A DNA stretch of 64,000 bases, taken from assembly GCF_000444875.1 (NCBI RefSeq), contig NC_021985.1:1798001-1862000 (forward strand), in the 5' to 3' direction. This document shows positions 30,727-41,795 of the stretch, in pieces. Positions within the stretch are counted from its first letter, which is position 1. Each line of letters opens with the position of its first letter. The position numbers were made by a program, and so were the translations under genes. The stretch comes from Streptomyces collinus Tu 365 (GTDB taxonomy: Bacteria; Actinomycetota; Actinomycetes; Streptomycetales; Streptomycetaceae). Below the pieces are notes generated by a model, which had not been told where the DNA came from, did not search any database, and was given only the letters and a program-made list of their open reading frames with translations.

Positions 30727-32009
30727 GTGAGCTTCCCGTCGACGAGCGTCGCCTTGCCCCGCAGCCACGTGTGGGTGACTCGGCCCGGCAGCTCGCGTCC
30801 CTCGTAGGGGGTGTTGCGGCTGCGCGAGGCGAAGCCCGCGGGGTCCACCTGCCCACGGTATGCCGTGTCCACCAGCGTGAGGTTGGCGGGCTCACCGACC
30901 GAGACGGGACGGCCGTGTCCCCGGGCGCCGCCGATCCGCGCGGGCTTGGCGGACATGCGGTCGGCGACGCCGGCCCAGTCCAGCAGGCCGGTCTCGACCA
31001 TGGTCGCCTGGACCACCGAGAGGGCGGTCTCCAGGCCGACCATGCCCATGGCGGCCGCGGCCCACTCGCAGTCCTTGTCCTCGTGCGGGTGCGGGGCGTG
31101 GTCGGTGGCGACGATGTCGATCGTGCCGTCGGCCAGCGCCTCGCGCAGGGCGTGCACGTCCCGCTCGGTGCGCAGCGGCGGGTTGACCTTGTAGACCGGG
31201 TTGTAGGTGCGCACCATCTCTTCCGTCAGGAGGAGGTGGTGCGGGGTCACCTCGGCGGTGACGTCGATGCCGCGGGACTTGGCCCAGCGGACGATCTCCA
31301 CCGAGCCGGCGGTCGACAGGTGGCAGATGTGCACCCGGGAGCCCACGTGCTCGGCGAGCAGCACGTCGCGGGCGATGACCGACTCCTCGGCGACGGCGGG
31401 CCAGCCGCCCAGGCCCAGCTCGGCGGAGACGACGCCCTCGTTCATCTGGGCGCCCTCGGTGAGCCGGGGCTCCTGCGCGTGCTGGGCGACGACGCCGCCG
31501 AAGGCCTTCACGTACTCCAGCGCGCGGCGCATGATCACGGCGTCGTCCACGCACTTGCCGTCGTCGGAGAAGACGGTGACGCCGGCGGCCGACTCGTGCA
31601 TCGCGCCCAGCTCGGCGAGCTTCTTGCCCTCCAGGCCGACGGTGACGGCGCCGATGGGCTGCACGTCGCAGTAGCCGTGGTCCCGGCCGAGCCGGTAGAC
31701 CTGCTCGACGACGCCGGCGGTGTCGGCGACCGGGAAGGTGTTGGCCATGGCGAACACGGCGGTGTAGCCGCCGCTCGCGGCGGCGCGGGTGCCGGTGAGG
31801 ACGGTCTCGGAGTCCTCGCGGCCCGGCTCGCGCAGGTGGGTGTGCAGGTCGACCAGGCCCGGCAGCAGCACCTTGCCGTCGGCCTCGACGACCTCCGCGC
31901 CCCCGGCGTCGAGGTCGGTACCGACCGCGGCGATGGTCTCGCCGTCGATCAGCACGTCCTGCGGCTCACCGCCGAGCACCTTCGCACCCCGGATCAGGAT
32001 CTTGCTCAT
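30723..32009 (-). CDS. pyrC: dihydroorotase
   Basis: A 428-residue zinc amidohydrolase that cyclises carbamoyl aspartate to dihydroorotate. The first metal site is [12 protein letters not shown], further histidines lie in [11 protein letters not shown] and [10 protein letters not shown], and the catalytic aspartate is in [15 protein letters not shown]. This is the class I (long) form found in Gram-positives. The ATG lies four bases after the pyrB stop with GAGGAG upstream, and its own stop overlaps the next GTG. Confidence 0.96.
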   Translation of the reverse strand: MSKILIRGAKVLGGEPQDVLIDGETIAAVGTDLDAGGAEVVEADGKVLLPGLVDLHTHLREPGREDSETVLTGTRAAASGGYTAVFAMANTFPVADTAGVVEQVYRLGRDHGYCDVQPIGAVTVGLEGKKLAELGAMHESAAGVTVFSDDGKCVDDAVIMRRALEYVKAFGGVVAQHAQEPRLTEGAQMNEGVVSAELGLGGWPAVAEESVIARDVLLAEHVGSRVHICHLSTAGSVEIVRWAKSRGIDVTAEVTPHHLLLTEEMVRTYNPVYKVNPPLRTERDVHALREALADGTIDIVATDHAPHPHEDKDCEWAAAAMGMVGLETALSVVQATMVETGLLDWAGVADRMSAKPARIGGARGHGRPVSVGEPANLTLVDTAYRGQVDPAGFASRSRNTPYEGRELPGRVTHTWLRGKATLVDGKLT

Positions 32010-32013
32010 GGTT

Positions 32014-32994
<981 letters not shown>

Positions 32995-33084
32995 CTGTCA
33001 GGCTCCGTAAGGCAGTTCATTCGGGAGGATTGGGGCAGATCGGCGCATGGGTCGGCACACCGAGGCGGCCGTGCGCCCGACTTG

Positions 33085-33657
33085 CTACTGGCCGTCCGGC
33101 TTCACACCGAGCAGCACGGTGTCGCGACCGTCCTCCTCGGCGAGCTGGACCTTGACCGTCTCCCGCAACGACGTGGGGAGGTTCTTGCCGACGTAGTCGG
33201 CCCGGATGGGCAGTTCCCGGTGGCCGCGGTCGACCAGGACCGCGAGCTGCACCGCGCGCGGGCGCCCGATGTCGTTCAGGGCGTCGAGGGCGGCGCGGAT
33301 GGTGCGGCCGGAGAAGAGCACGTCGTCGACGAGGACCACCAGGCAGCCGTCGATGCCGTCACCGGGGATCTCGGTGCGGGCGAGGGCGCGCGGCGGGTGC
33401 ATGCGCAGGTCGTCGCGGTACATGGTGATGTCGAGCGAGCCGACGGGGATCTTGCGGTCGGTGATCTGCTCCAGCTTGGCGGCGAGCCGCTGGGCGAGGA
33501 AGACCCCCCGGGTCGGAATGCCGAGGAGCACCACGTCGTCGGCGCCCTTGGCGCGCTCGACGATCTCGTGGGCGATGCGGGTCAGCACCCGCGCGATGTC
33601 GGGGCCCTCGAGAACGGGCCGCGCGTCGGCGGTGTCAGGGTTCGCGTGCGAGTCCAT
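33085..33657 (-). CDS. pyrR: PyrR, pyrimidine operon RNA-binding regulator / uracil phosphoribosyltransferase
   Basis: A 190-residue protein. The PRPP-binding loop [21 protein letters not shown] and the flexible-loop region [12 protein letters not shown] identify the PyrR branch of the phosphoribosyltransferases. In the family it senses UMP and binds the pyr mRNA, by attenuation in Bacillus and by blocking translation in mycobacteria. The ATG follows GGAGG, and that ribosome site lies at the edge of an RNA motif resembling the PyrR target (33670-33702), so autogenous translational control is likely. It is the first cistron of the pyr operon. Confidence 0.96.
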   Translation of the reverse strand: MDSHANPDTADARPVLEGPDIARVLTRIAHEIVERAKGADDVVLLGIPTRGVFLAQRLAAKLEQITDRKIPVGSLDITMYRDDLRMHPPRALARTEIPGDGIDGCLVVLVDDVLFSGRTIRAALDALNDIGRPRAVQLAVLVDRGHRELPIRADYVGKNLPTSLRETVKVQLAEEDGRDTVLLGVKPDGQ

Positions 33658-33669
33658 ACGAAACGGACC

Positions 33670-33702
33670 TCCTTCTCCGCCTCACGGGACGGACCTTAAA
33701 GG
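33670..33702 (-). promoter_or_regulatory. candidate PyrR-binding RNA site overlapping the pyrR Shine-Dalgarno
   Basis: The coding strand reads CCTTTAAGG, then GTCCGTCCCGTGAGGCGG and AGAAGGAGG. CCGUCC and GGCGG pair around the loop CGUGA, with a one-base U bulge. The arrangement CUUUAA - GUCC - GUGAGGC - AGAAGG parallels the conserved PyrR site of Bacillus pyr leaders (as I recall it: UCCAGAGAGGCU followed by GAGAAGG). The AGAAGGAGG end of the site is the pyrR ribosome-binding sequence, so binding should block initiation. Confidence 0.7.
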
Positions 33703-33823
33703 ACGTCGGATTTGCGCCATCTACCGTAGCAGGCCCGCGGACGGCCTCGATCACCCGGTTGGCTCAATGCGTCGCCGTCACCACGGAAGAGTCGGTGTGG
33801 ACCATTCGGCTTGACGCATGAGA

Positions 33824-33853
33824 GTCACGCTGCGTAACCTCACAGTGAGTTAC
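33824..33853. promoter_or_regulatory. two adjacent BldD boxes upstream of bldD
   Basis: GTCACGCTGCGTAAC (33824-33838) fits the published BldD consensus nTnACnC(A/T)GnGTnAn at every fixed position. CTCACAGTGAGTTAC (33839-33853) fits with one mismatch. They abut, with centres 15 bases apart, and end 57 bases before the bldD start codon. BldD autorepression through its own promoter is established in S. coelicolor. Confidence 0.8.
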
Positions 33854-33910
33854 CAGCCGCGCGGCGGGAAGCAGAGCCGACCGCCGTCGACACAGTGTCC
33901 GGGGAGCTAT

Positions 33911-34414
33911 ATGTCCAGCGAATACGCCAAACAGCTCGGGGCCAAGCTCCGGGCCATCCGCACCCAGCAGGGCCTTTCCCTCCACGGTGTCGAGGAGAAG
34001 TCCCAGGGTCGCTGGAAGGCCGTGGTGGTCGGTTCGTACGAGCGCGGTGACCGTGCCGTGACCGTGCAGCGTCTGGCCGAGTTGGCCGATTTCTATGGCG
34101 TCCCGGTGCAGGAGCTGCTGCCGGGCACCACGCCGGGCGGCGCCGCCGAGCCGCCGCCGAAGCTGGTCCTGGACCTGGAGCGGCTGGCCACCGTGCCGGC
34201 CGAGAAGGCCGGCCCGCTGCAGCGCTACGCGGCGACGATCCAGTCCCAGCGCGGCGACTACAACGGCAAGGTGCTCTCGATCCGCCAGGACGACCTGCGC
34301 ACACTCGCCGTCATCTACGACCAGTCCCCCTCGGTCCTCACCGAGCAGCTGATCAGCTGGGGTGTCCTGGACGCGGACGCGCGCCGCGCCGTGGCCACCC
34401 ACGAAGACGCCTGA
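33911..34414 (+). CDS. bldD: BldD, c-di-GMP-responsive master regulator of development
   Basis: A 167-residue repressor that holds Streptomyces in vegetative growth. Residues about 1-80 are an Xre-type helix-turn-helix (YAKQLGAKLRAIRTQQGLSLHGVEEKS, then GSYERGDRAVTVQRLAELADFY). The C-terminal domain carries the c-di-GMP signature RGD with a downstream RQDD (QRGDYNGKVLSIRQDDL); in the known structure this binds a tetramer of c-di-GMP and bridges two subunits. The gene stands alone on the plus strand, behind tandem BldD boxes and before a 20-base-stem terminator. The match to the known protein is essentially complete. Confidence 0.98.
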   Translation: MSSEYAKQLGAKLRAIRTQQGLSLHGVEEKSQGRWKAVVVGSYERGDRAVTVQRLAELADFYGVPVQELLPGTTPGGAAEPPPKLVLDLERLATVPAEKAGPLQRYAATIQSQRGDYNGKVLSIRQDDLRTLAVIYDQSPSVLTEQLISWGVLDADARRAVATHEDA

Positions 34415-34440
34415 GTCGCCCCAGACCTCAGCAGAAACGT

Positions 34441-34486
34441 GCCGCCGGGGTGGCTGGAACTGTACGGTTCCAGCCACCCCGGCGGC
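34441..34486 (+). terminator. bldD terminator
   Basis: GCCGCCGGGGTGGCTGGAAC (34441-34460) pairs perfectly over 20 bases with 34467-34486 around a six-base loop, followed by TTTCT. Confidence 0.9.
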
Positions 34487-34523
34487 TTTCTGCGCGCCTC
34501 GCGGGGCGTCCGGGCACCGGGAT

Positions 34524-34563
34524 GCCGGAGGGCCCGCAGCAAGCGCGCTGCGGGCCCTCCGGC
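34524..34563 (-). terminator. nusB terminator
   Basis: GCCGGAGGGCCCGCAGC (34524-34540) pairs perfectly over 17 bases with 34547-34563 around AAGCGC. It lies 20 bases past the nusB stop and faces the bldD terminator. Confidence 0.88.
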
Positions 34564-34582
34564 GTCTTTCCCGTGACGGGCT

Positions 34583-35017
34583 CTACGCCTCGTCGCGGCG
34601 CAGCGTCGGCTTCAGCTCCTTGAGCCGGCCGAGCAGGCCGTTGACGAACGCCGGCGAGTCGTCCGTGGAGAACTCCTTGGCGAGCTGCACCATCTCGTCC
34701 AGCACGACGGCGTCGGGCGTCTCGTCCACCCAGATCAGCTCGTAGGCACCCAGGCGCAGGACGTTGCGGTCGACGACCGGCATCCGGTCGAGCGTCCAGC
34801 CCACCGCGTACTGGGCGATCAGCTCGTCGATGCGCCGCGCGTGCTCCGCGTAGCCCTCGACCAGCTGCATGGTGTACTCGCTCACCGGCGGCTGCCGGTC
34901 GTCGGTCCGGGAGAGCCGGATCCAGTCGGCGAGCACCGTCAGGACGTCGGCTCCCCGCTGGTCGCCCTCGAAGAGGATCTGGAAGGCGCGCTTGCGGGCC
35001 GTGTTGCGGGCAGCCAC
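34583..35017 (-). CDS. nusB: transcription antitermination factor NusB
   Basis: A 144-residue all-helical RNA-binding factor that, with NusE/S10, binds boxA RNA in rRNA leaders and supports antitermination. It begins ARNTARKRAFQILFEGDQRG and has the core LDRMPVVDRNVLRLGAYELIWVDETPDAVVLDEMVQLAKEFSTDDSPAFVNGLLGRL. The GTG start lies three bases before the end of efp. The efp-nusB pair is a common bacterial arrangement. Confidence 0.96.
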   Translation of the reverse strand: MAARNTARKRAFQILFEGDQRGADVLTVLADWIRLSRTDDRQPPVSEYTMQLVEGYAEHARRIDELIAQYAVGWTLDRMPVVDRNVLRLGAYELIWVDETPDAVVLDEMVQLAKEFSTDDSPAFVNGLLGRLKELKPTLRRDEA

Positions 35018-35019
35018 GG

Positions 35020-35586
35020 TTAGCTGTTCACCCGGCCGAGGTAGTCGCTCGTGCGGGTGTCGACCTTGATCTTCTCACCGGTGGTGATGAAGAGCGGGAC
35101 CTGGATCTGGTGGCCGGTCTCCAGCGTGGCGGGCTTGGTGCCACCGGTGGAGCGGTCGCCCTGGACGCCCGGCTCGGTCTCCTGGATGACCAGCTCGACG
35201 GCGGCCGGCAGCTCCACGAAGAGCACCTCGCCCTCGTGCTGGGCGACGGTGGCGGTGAAGCCCTCGATCAGGAAGTTGGCGGCGTCGCCGACGGCCTTGC
35301 GGTCGACCATCAGCTGGTCGTAGGTCTCCATGTCCATGAAGACGAAGTAGTCGCCGTCCATGTACGAGAACTGCATGTCGCGCTTGTCGACAGTGGCGGT
35401 CTCGACCTTGACACCGGCGTTGAAGGTCTTGTCGACGACCTTGCCGGAGAGCACGTTCTTGAGCTTGGTGCGCACGAAGGCCGGGCCCTTGCCGGGCTTG
35501 ACGTGCTGGAACTCGACGACGGACCAGAGCTGGCCGCCTTCGAGCTTGAGCACCAGGCCGTTCTTGAGGTCGTTCGTGGAAGCCAC
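35020..35586 (-). CDS. efp: elongation factor P
   Basis: A 188-residue tRNA-mimicking factor that relieves ribosomes stalled on polyproline. The loop that enters the peptidyl-transferase centre reads [10 protein letters not shown], with the tip lysine near residue 33. This PGKGP form is the actinobacterial type that works without the lysine modification used by E. coli. The OB domains end in [27 protein letters not shown] start with AGGAG upstream. It is coupled to nusB. Proline-rich proteins elsewhere in the window (at 37 kb) would be natural clients. Confidence 0.97.
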   Translation of the reverse strand: MASTNDLKNGLVLKLEGGQLWSVVEFQHVKPGKGPAFVRTKLKNVLSGKVVDKTFNAGVKVETATVDKRDMQFSYMDGDYFVFMDMETYDQLMVDRKAVGDAANFLIEGFTATVAQHEGEVLFVELPAAVELVIQETEPGVQGDRSTGGTKPATLETGHQIQVPLFITTGEKIKVDTRTSDYLGRVNS

Positions 35587-35642
35587 GGTTGCGGAATCTC
35601 CTGGACTGACGTACGACCCCGGGGCATGCGCACAGCGCGAGG

Positions 35643-36749
35643 CTAGAGCGCGAGCAGCTCCTTGGTCGTGATGGTGAGTAGCTCGGGTCCGCCGTCCGCC
35701 TCGGGGCGCACGACGAGCGTGTCATCGATCCGGACACCGCCCCGGCCCGGGAGGTGGACCCCCGGTTCGACGGTGACCGGCACGCAAGCGTCCAGTTTAC
35801 CCATGGCCGCGGGGGCCAACTGCGGGTCCTCGTCGATTTCGAGTCCGACACCGTGTCCGGTCAGCGCTGGCAGCGCCTCCGCGTACCCCGCGGAGTCCAG
35901 GACCTGCCGTGCCGCGCGGTCCACGTCACGGAAGGCGGCACCGGGCGTCAGGGACTCGCGTCCGGCCCGCTGAGCGGCGAAGACGAGGTCGTACAGCTCG
36001 ATCTGCCAGTCCGCCGGCGAGGTGCCGATGACGAAGGTGCGGCCGATCTCGCAGCGGTAGCCGCGGTAGGTGGCGCCCAGGCAGACGGAGAGGAAGTCGC
36101 CCTCCTCCACCCGGCGGTCGGTGGGACGGTGGCCGGGGCGGCCGGAGTGCGGGCCGGTCGCCACGGAGGTGGGGAAGGCGGGGCCGTCGGCGCCGTGGTC
36201 GACCAGGCGCCGCTCCAGCTCCAGCGCCAGGTGCCGTTCGGTCCGGCCGACCAGGATCGACTCCAGCAGCTCGCCGAGGGCCTGGTCGGCGATCTCGGCG
36301 CCGATGCGCAGGCAGGAGATCTCCTCCTCGTCCTTCACCACCCTGAGCTGCTCGACGGCGCCGCCGATGCCGGTCAGGCGCAGCCCGGGGGCGACGGAGG
36401 CCAGGGCCTTGTGGCGGCTGACGGTGAGGTGGTGTTCCTCGACGGCCAGCGAGTCGGCGTCCTGGGCCGCGGCGAGACCGGCCGCCGCGACCGCGGGATC
36501 GCCCCCGGGTGAGGGCAGGACGTGCAGCCTCAGGCTCTCGTCCGGCCGGCCCTCGAAGGGGCGGTCCTCGGGCGGGCCGGCGCACACCAGCAGGTCCTCG
36601 CGCCTGCCGAGCAGCAGGACGGAGTCCCGCGGCGCGGCGGCGGCGAGGTAGCGCACATTGGCGGGGCGGGAGATGAGGGCTGCCGCGGCGCCGGCCGCGT
36701 TGCAGCGCTCCCTCAGCCGGGATCGGCGGGTCGCGTACACCTCTGACAT
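35643..36749 (-). CDS. M24 (aminopeptidase P) family protein with altered metal ligands
   Basis: A 368-residue protein with a creatinase-like N-terminal domain (to about 135) and a pita-bread peptidase domain. It follows Xaa-Pro peptidases: [47 protein letters not shown] and [20 protein letters not shown]. Of the five canonical metal ligands only His299 and Glu328 are unchanged. The first Asp is Cys223 (FLSVCLGA), the second is Glu234 (YRCEIGRTF) and the last Glu is Asp342. Two of these changes are conservative, but the Asp-to-Cys change suggests altered metal use or loss of peptidase activity. It is upstream of efp, as pepQ often is. I leave the symbol empty for that reason. Confidence 0.85.
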   Translation of the reverse strand: MSEVYATRRSRLRERCNAAGAAAALISRPANVRYLAAAAPRDSVLLLGRREDLLVCAGPPEDRPFEGRPDESLRLHVLPSPGGDPAVAAAGLAAAQDADSLAVEEHHLTVSRHKALASVAPGLRLTGIGGAVEQLRVVKDEEEISCLRIGAEIADQALGELLESILVGRTERHLALELERRLVDHGADGPAFPTSVATGPHSGRPGHRPTDRRVEEGDFLSVCLGATYRGYRCEIGRTFVIGTSPADWQIELYDLVFAAQRAGRESLTPGAAFRDVDRAARQVLDSAGYAEALPALTGHGVGLEIDEDPQLAPAAMGKLDACVPVTVEPGVHLPGRGGVRIDDTLVVRPEADGGPELLTITTKELLAL

Positions 36750-36909
36750 GAGATGAGCGTAGGAGTTCTGGGCGCTTTGTGCCGGTTGGGTGGGGCCGAG
36801 TGGGGTTCAGGGGCCGTGACAGGGCGCCTCGCGTGACCTGGTGGGCGAGCCCGGCCGCGCCGCCCCCGCGCCGCCGGAGCGGTCGCGGCGGCCCTTGGCT
36901 CCCGGTCCG

Positions 36910-37836
36910 CTACCAGGCCGGCGGGCTGGCGATGGCGCGCGCCAGGACGTCGTCCAGGATCCTCGCCGTGCCCGGGACGTCGAGCTGGGAGTTGTCGATG
37001 ATCGGCAGGCCCGAGCCGTACCAGCCGGCCATGCGGCCGTGGATGCGGGCGACCTCCTCGTCGGAGAGCCGGCGGTTGCCGGTCCGCTCGGCGTTGCGCT
37101 CCAGGACGATGTCCAGGCCCGGGAGCAGGACGACCGGCAGCAGCCCGGGACCCACGTGCCGCTTCCAGCCGCCGAGGCCCACCACGGGCCGGTCGGGGAA
37201 GACGGCGTCGTCCAGGATGCAGGAGATGTTGTTGGCCAGGAAGTTCCGGGCCGCGAAGCCGCAGGTCCGGCGGGCGAGGCGGTACTGGGCCTCGGAGTGG
37301 TCGTTCCACCCCGACTGGGGGTCGGCGAAGCCCGAGCGGACCCATTCGCGCACGTCGTCGAGGCTGATGTGGGCGGTGGGCACCCGGCGGTGGTCCGCCC
37401 AGTACTTGGCCACGCTCGTCTTGCCCGCGCCCGCCGGACCGATCAGCAGCACGGCGAGGGTGGTGGCCGCCGGGTCCGGGGCGCCGGCCGTGACCGGCGG
37501 GGCCGGCGGCATGGCGACCGGGCCGCCCGGCGGCAGCGGCACGTGACCGGTGGTGTCGGGCGGCGGCGGCGCGGGGGCGTGCCGGGGCGCCGGGGGCTGC
37601 GGGTGCCCGGGCGCCACGGGGGCGGAGGTCGGCACCGGTCCGGCTCCGGTGCCCGGGTGGCCGGGGGGCGGCACGGGGCCCGTACCGGCACCGGTGCCCG
37701 GGTAGCCGGGTGGCGGAGGGGGCACGGGTGCGGGACCCTGCGGGGCTCCCGCGTGGTGTGCGGCCGACGCCCAGCCGGCGTGCGGCCCCTGCCCCGGCTG
37801 GTGGGGCGGCAGCGGAGACCCCACTGCGTGCTGCAT
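36910..37836 (-). CDS. P-loop ATPase/kinase with a proline-rich N-terminal half
   Basis: A 308-residue protein. Residues 1-130 are a disordered Pro/Gly/Ala-rich region (repeats of PGTGAGPVP type). From about residue 135 a P-loop domain follows: VLLIGPAGAGKTSVAKYWADHRRVPTAHISLDDVREWVRSGF, then CILDDAVFPDRPVVG and VVLLPGLDIVLERNAERTGNRRLSDEEVARIHGRMAGW. The second half resembles small-molecule kinases of the zeta-toxin/gluconate-kinase/AAA_33 group. The substrate is unknown. ATG has GGAG at nine bases. The proline-rich part is a likely EF-P client. It lies between pepQ-like and aroB genes, apparently on its own transcript. Confidence 0.75.
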   Translation of the reverse strand: MQHAVGSPLPPHQPGQGPHAGWASAAHHAGAPQGPAPVPPPPPGYPGTGAGTGPVPPPGHPGTGAGPVPTSAPVAPGHPQPPAPRHAPAPPPPDTTGHVPLPPGGPVAMPPAPPVTAGAPDPAATTLAVLLIGPAGAGKTSVAKYWADHRRVPTAHISLDDVREWVRSGFADPQSGWNDHSEAQYRLARRTCGFAARNFLANNISCILDDAVFPDRPVVGLGGWKRHVGPGLLPVVLLPGLDIVLERNAERTGNRRLSDEEVARIHGRMAGWYGSGLPIIDNSQLDVPGTARILDDVLARAIASPPAW

Positions 37837-37909
37837 CCGTTGCCACTCCGTCTCGTACACACATCTGGCGCTGGCAGGCGGGTGCGGAGCCCGCTCCCTA
37901 CCGAACGGT

Positions 37910-37950
37910 ACCGCCCCCGGCCGTCGTTTGGTGAAACGACCGGGGGCGGT
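37910..37950 (-). terminator. aroB terminator
   Basis: ACCGCCCCCGG (37910-37920) pairs with CCGGGGGCGGT (37940-37950), and TCGTTT/AAACGA form an upper stem with loop GGTG. It lies 52 bases past the aroB stop. Confidence 0.8.
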
Positions 37951-38001
37951 CCGAAGTGCCCGGCCCGGCAAGGAATCCGGGCGCGGGGAACAGCGGGGTG
38001 C

Positions 38002-40789
<2,788 letters not shown>

Positions 40790-40955
40790 CGGTGCTCCTC
40801 AGTGTTCGCGCCCGGTACTGCCCGGCGTACCCGAGTCTCTCGTGTACGGCGACGGCGCCACCGGGTGCGCGACTGCCGGTGCGCCACCTCCGATCCTCCC
40901 ACGTCCGCGGCCCGGTCCCGGCCGCCGGTCCAGCAGGCGGGACGGAAGACGCGGT

Positions 40956-41795
40956 TCAGCGGGCCGCGAGCGCCTTCTCGCCGGCCTGCCGCATGGCGTC
41001 CAGCGGGGCCGGGGAGTGCCCGGTCATCCGCTCGACCTGGAGGACGGCCTGGTGGACCAGCAGGTCGAGGCCACTGACCACGGCCCCGCCGAACATGGAC
41101 CAGCGGGCGGCGAGCTCGGTGGGCCAGGGCTCGTAGAGCACGTCGAAGAGGGTGGCGGGGCGCTCGGGCACGGCGGCGGCGAGCGCGTCGGTGGTCCCGG
41201 CGGGGGTGGTGGCGATCACCAGGGGGGCGCTCAGGGCCCGGCCGGCGTCCGCCCAGTCGGCCGTGCGCAGGTCCACGTCCAGCCGCTCGCCCCACCGGCG
41301 CATCTCGGCGGCGCGGGTCTCGCTGCGGACGTAGGCGACGACCTCGCCGGTGCAGATCCGGGCGAGGGCGGCGAGCGCGGAGGAGGCGGTGGCGCCGGCG
41401 CCGAGGATCGCCGCGGACCCGACCTCCTCGATGCCGTGCTCGCGCAGGGCGGCCACCATGCCCGGGATGTCGGTGTTGTCGCCGACGCGGCGGCCGTCCT
41501 CCTCGAAGACCACCGTGTTCACGGCGTCGACCGAGGCGGCCGTCTCGCTGATCTCGTCCACCAGCGGGATGACCGCCCGCTTCAGCGGCATGGTCAGCGA
41601 CAGCCCCGCCCACTGTGGCCCCAGCCCGTCCAGGAAGCCGGGCAGGGCCGCCTCGTCGATCTCGAAGCGGTCGTACGACCACGCGGTGAGGCCGAGCGCG
41701 TCGTAGGCCGCCCGGTGCAGCACCGGGGAGAGCGAGTGGGCGATGGGCGAACCGAGCACGGCGGCCCGGCGGGCGTCAGTTGCCCGAGCTGGCAT
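40956..41795 (-). CDS. aroE: shikimate dehydrogenase
   Basis: A 279-residue NADP-dependent reductase of dehydroshikimate. The substrate site shows GSPIAHSLSPVLHRAAYDALGL, LTMPLKRAV with the catalytic lysine, and DNTDIPG; the cofactor fold begins AILGAGATASSALAAL. The canonical NADP-binding NRT motif is replaced by YVRSETRAAEM, so cofactor preference deserves a check. The ATG lies 20 bases inside the end of mltG, so these two genes are coupled, and aroC follows after 166 bases. Confidence 0.92.
   Translation of the reverse strand: MPARATDARRAAVLGSPIAHSLSPVLHRAAYDALGLTAWSYDRFEIDEAALPGFLDGLGPQWAGLSLTMPLKRAVIPLVDEISETAASVDAVNTVVFEEDGRRVGDNTDIPGMVAALREHGIEEVGSAAILGAGATASSALAALARICTGEVVAYVRSETRAAEMRRWGERLDVDLRTADWADAGRALSAPLVIATTPAGTTDALAAAVPERPATLFDVLYEPWPTELAARWSMFGGAVVSGLDLLVHQAVLQVERMTGHSPAPLDAMRQAGEKALAAR

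Noticed and set aside
36910..37836. Toxin-antitoxin interpretation of the zeta-toxin-like P-loop protein
   Set aside because: No small antitoxin gene adjoins it, and it sits among conserved housekeeping genes.
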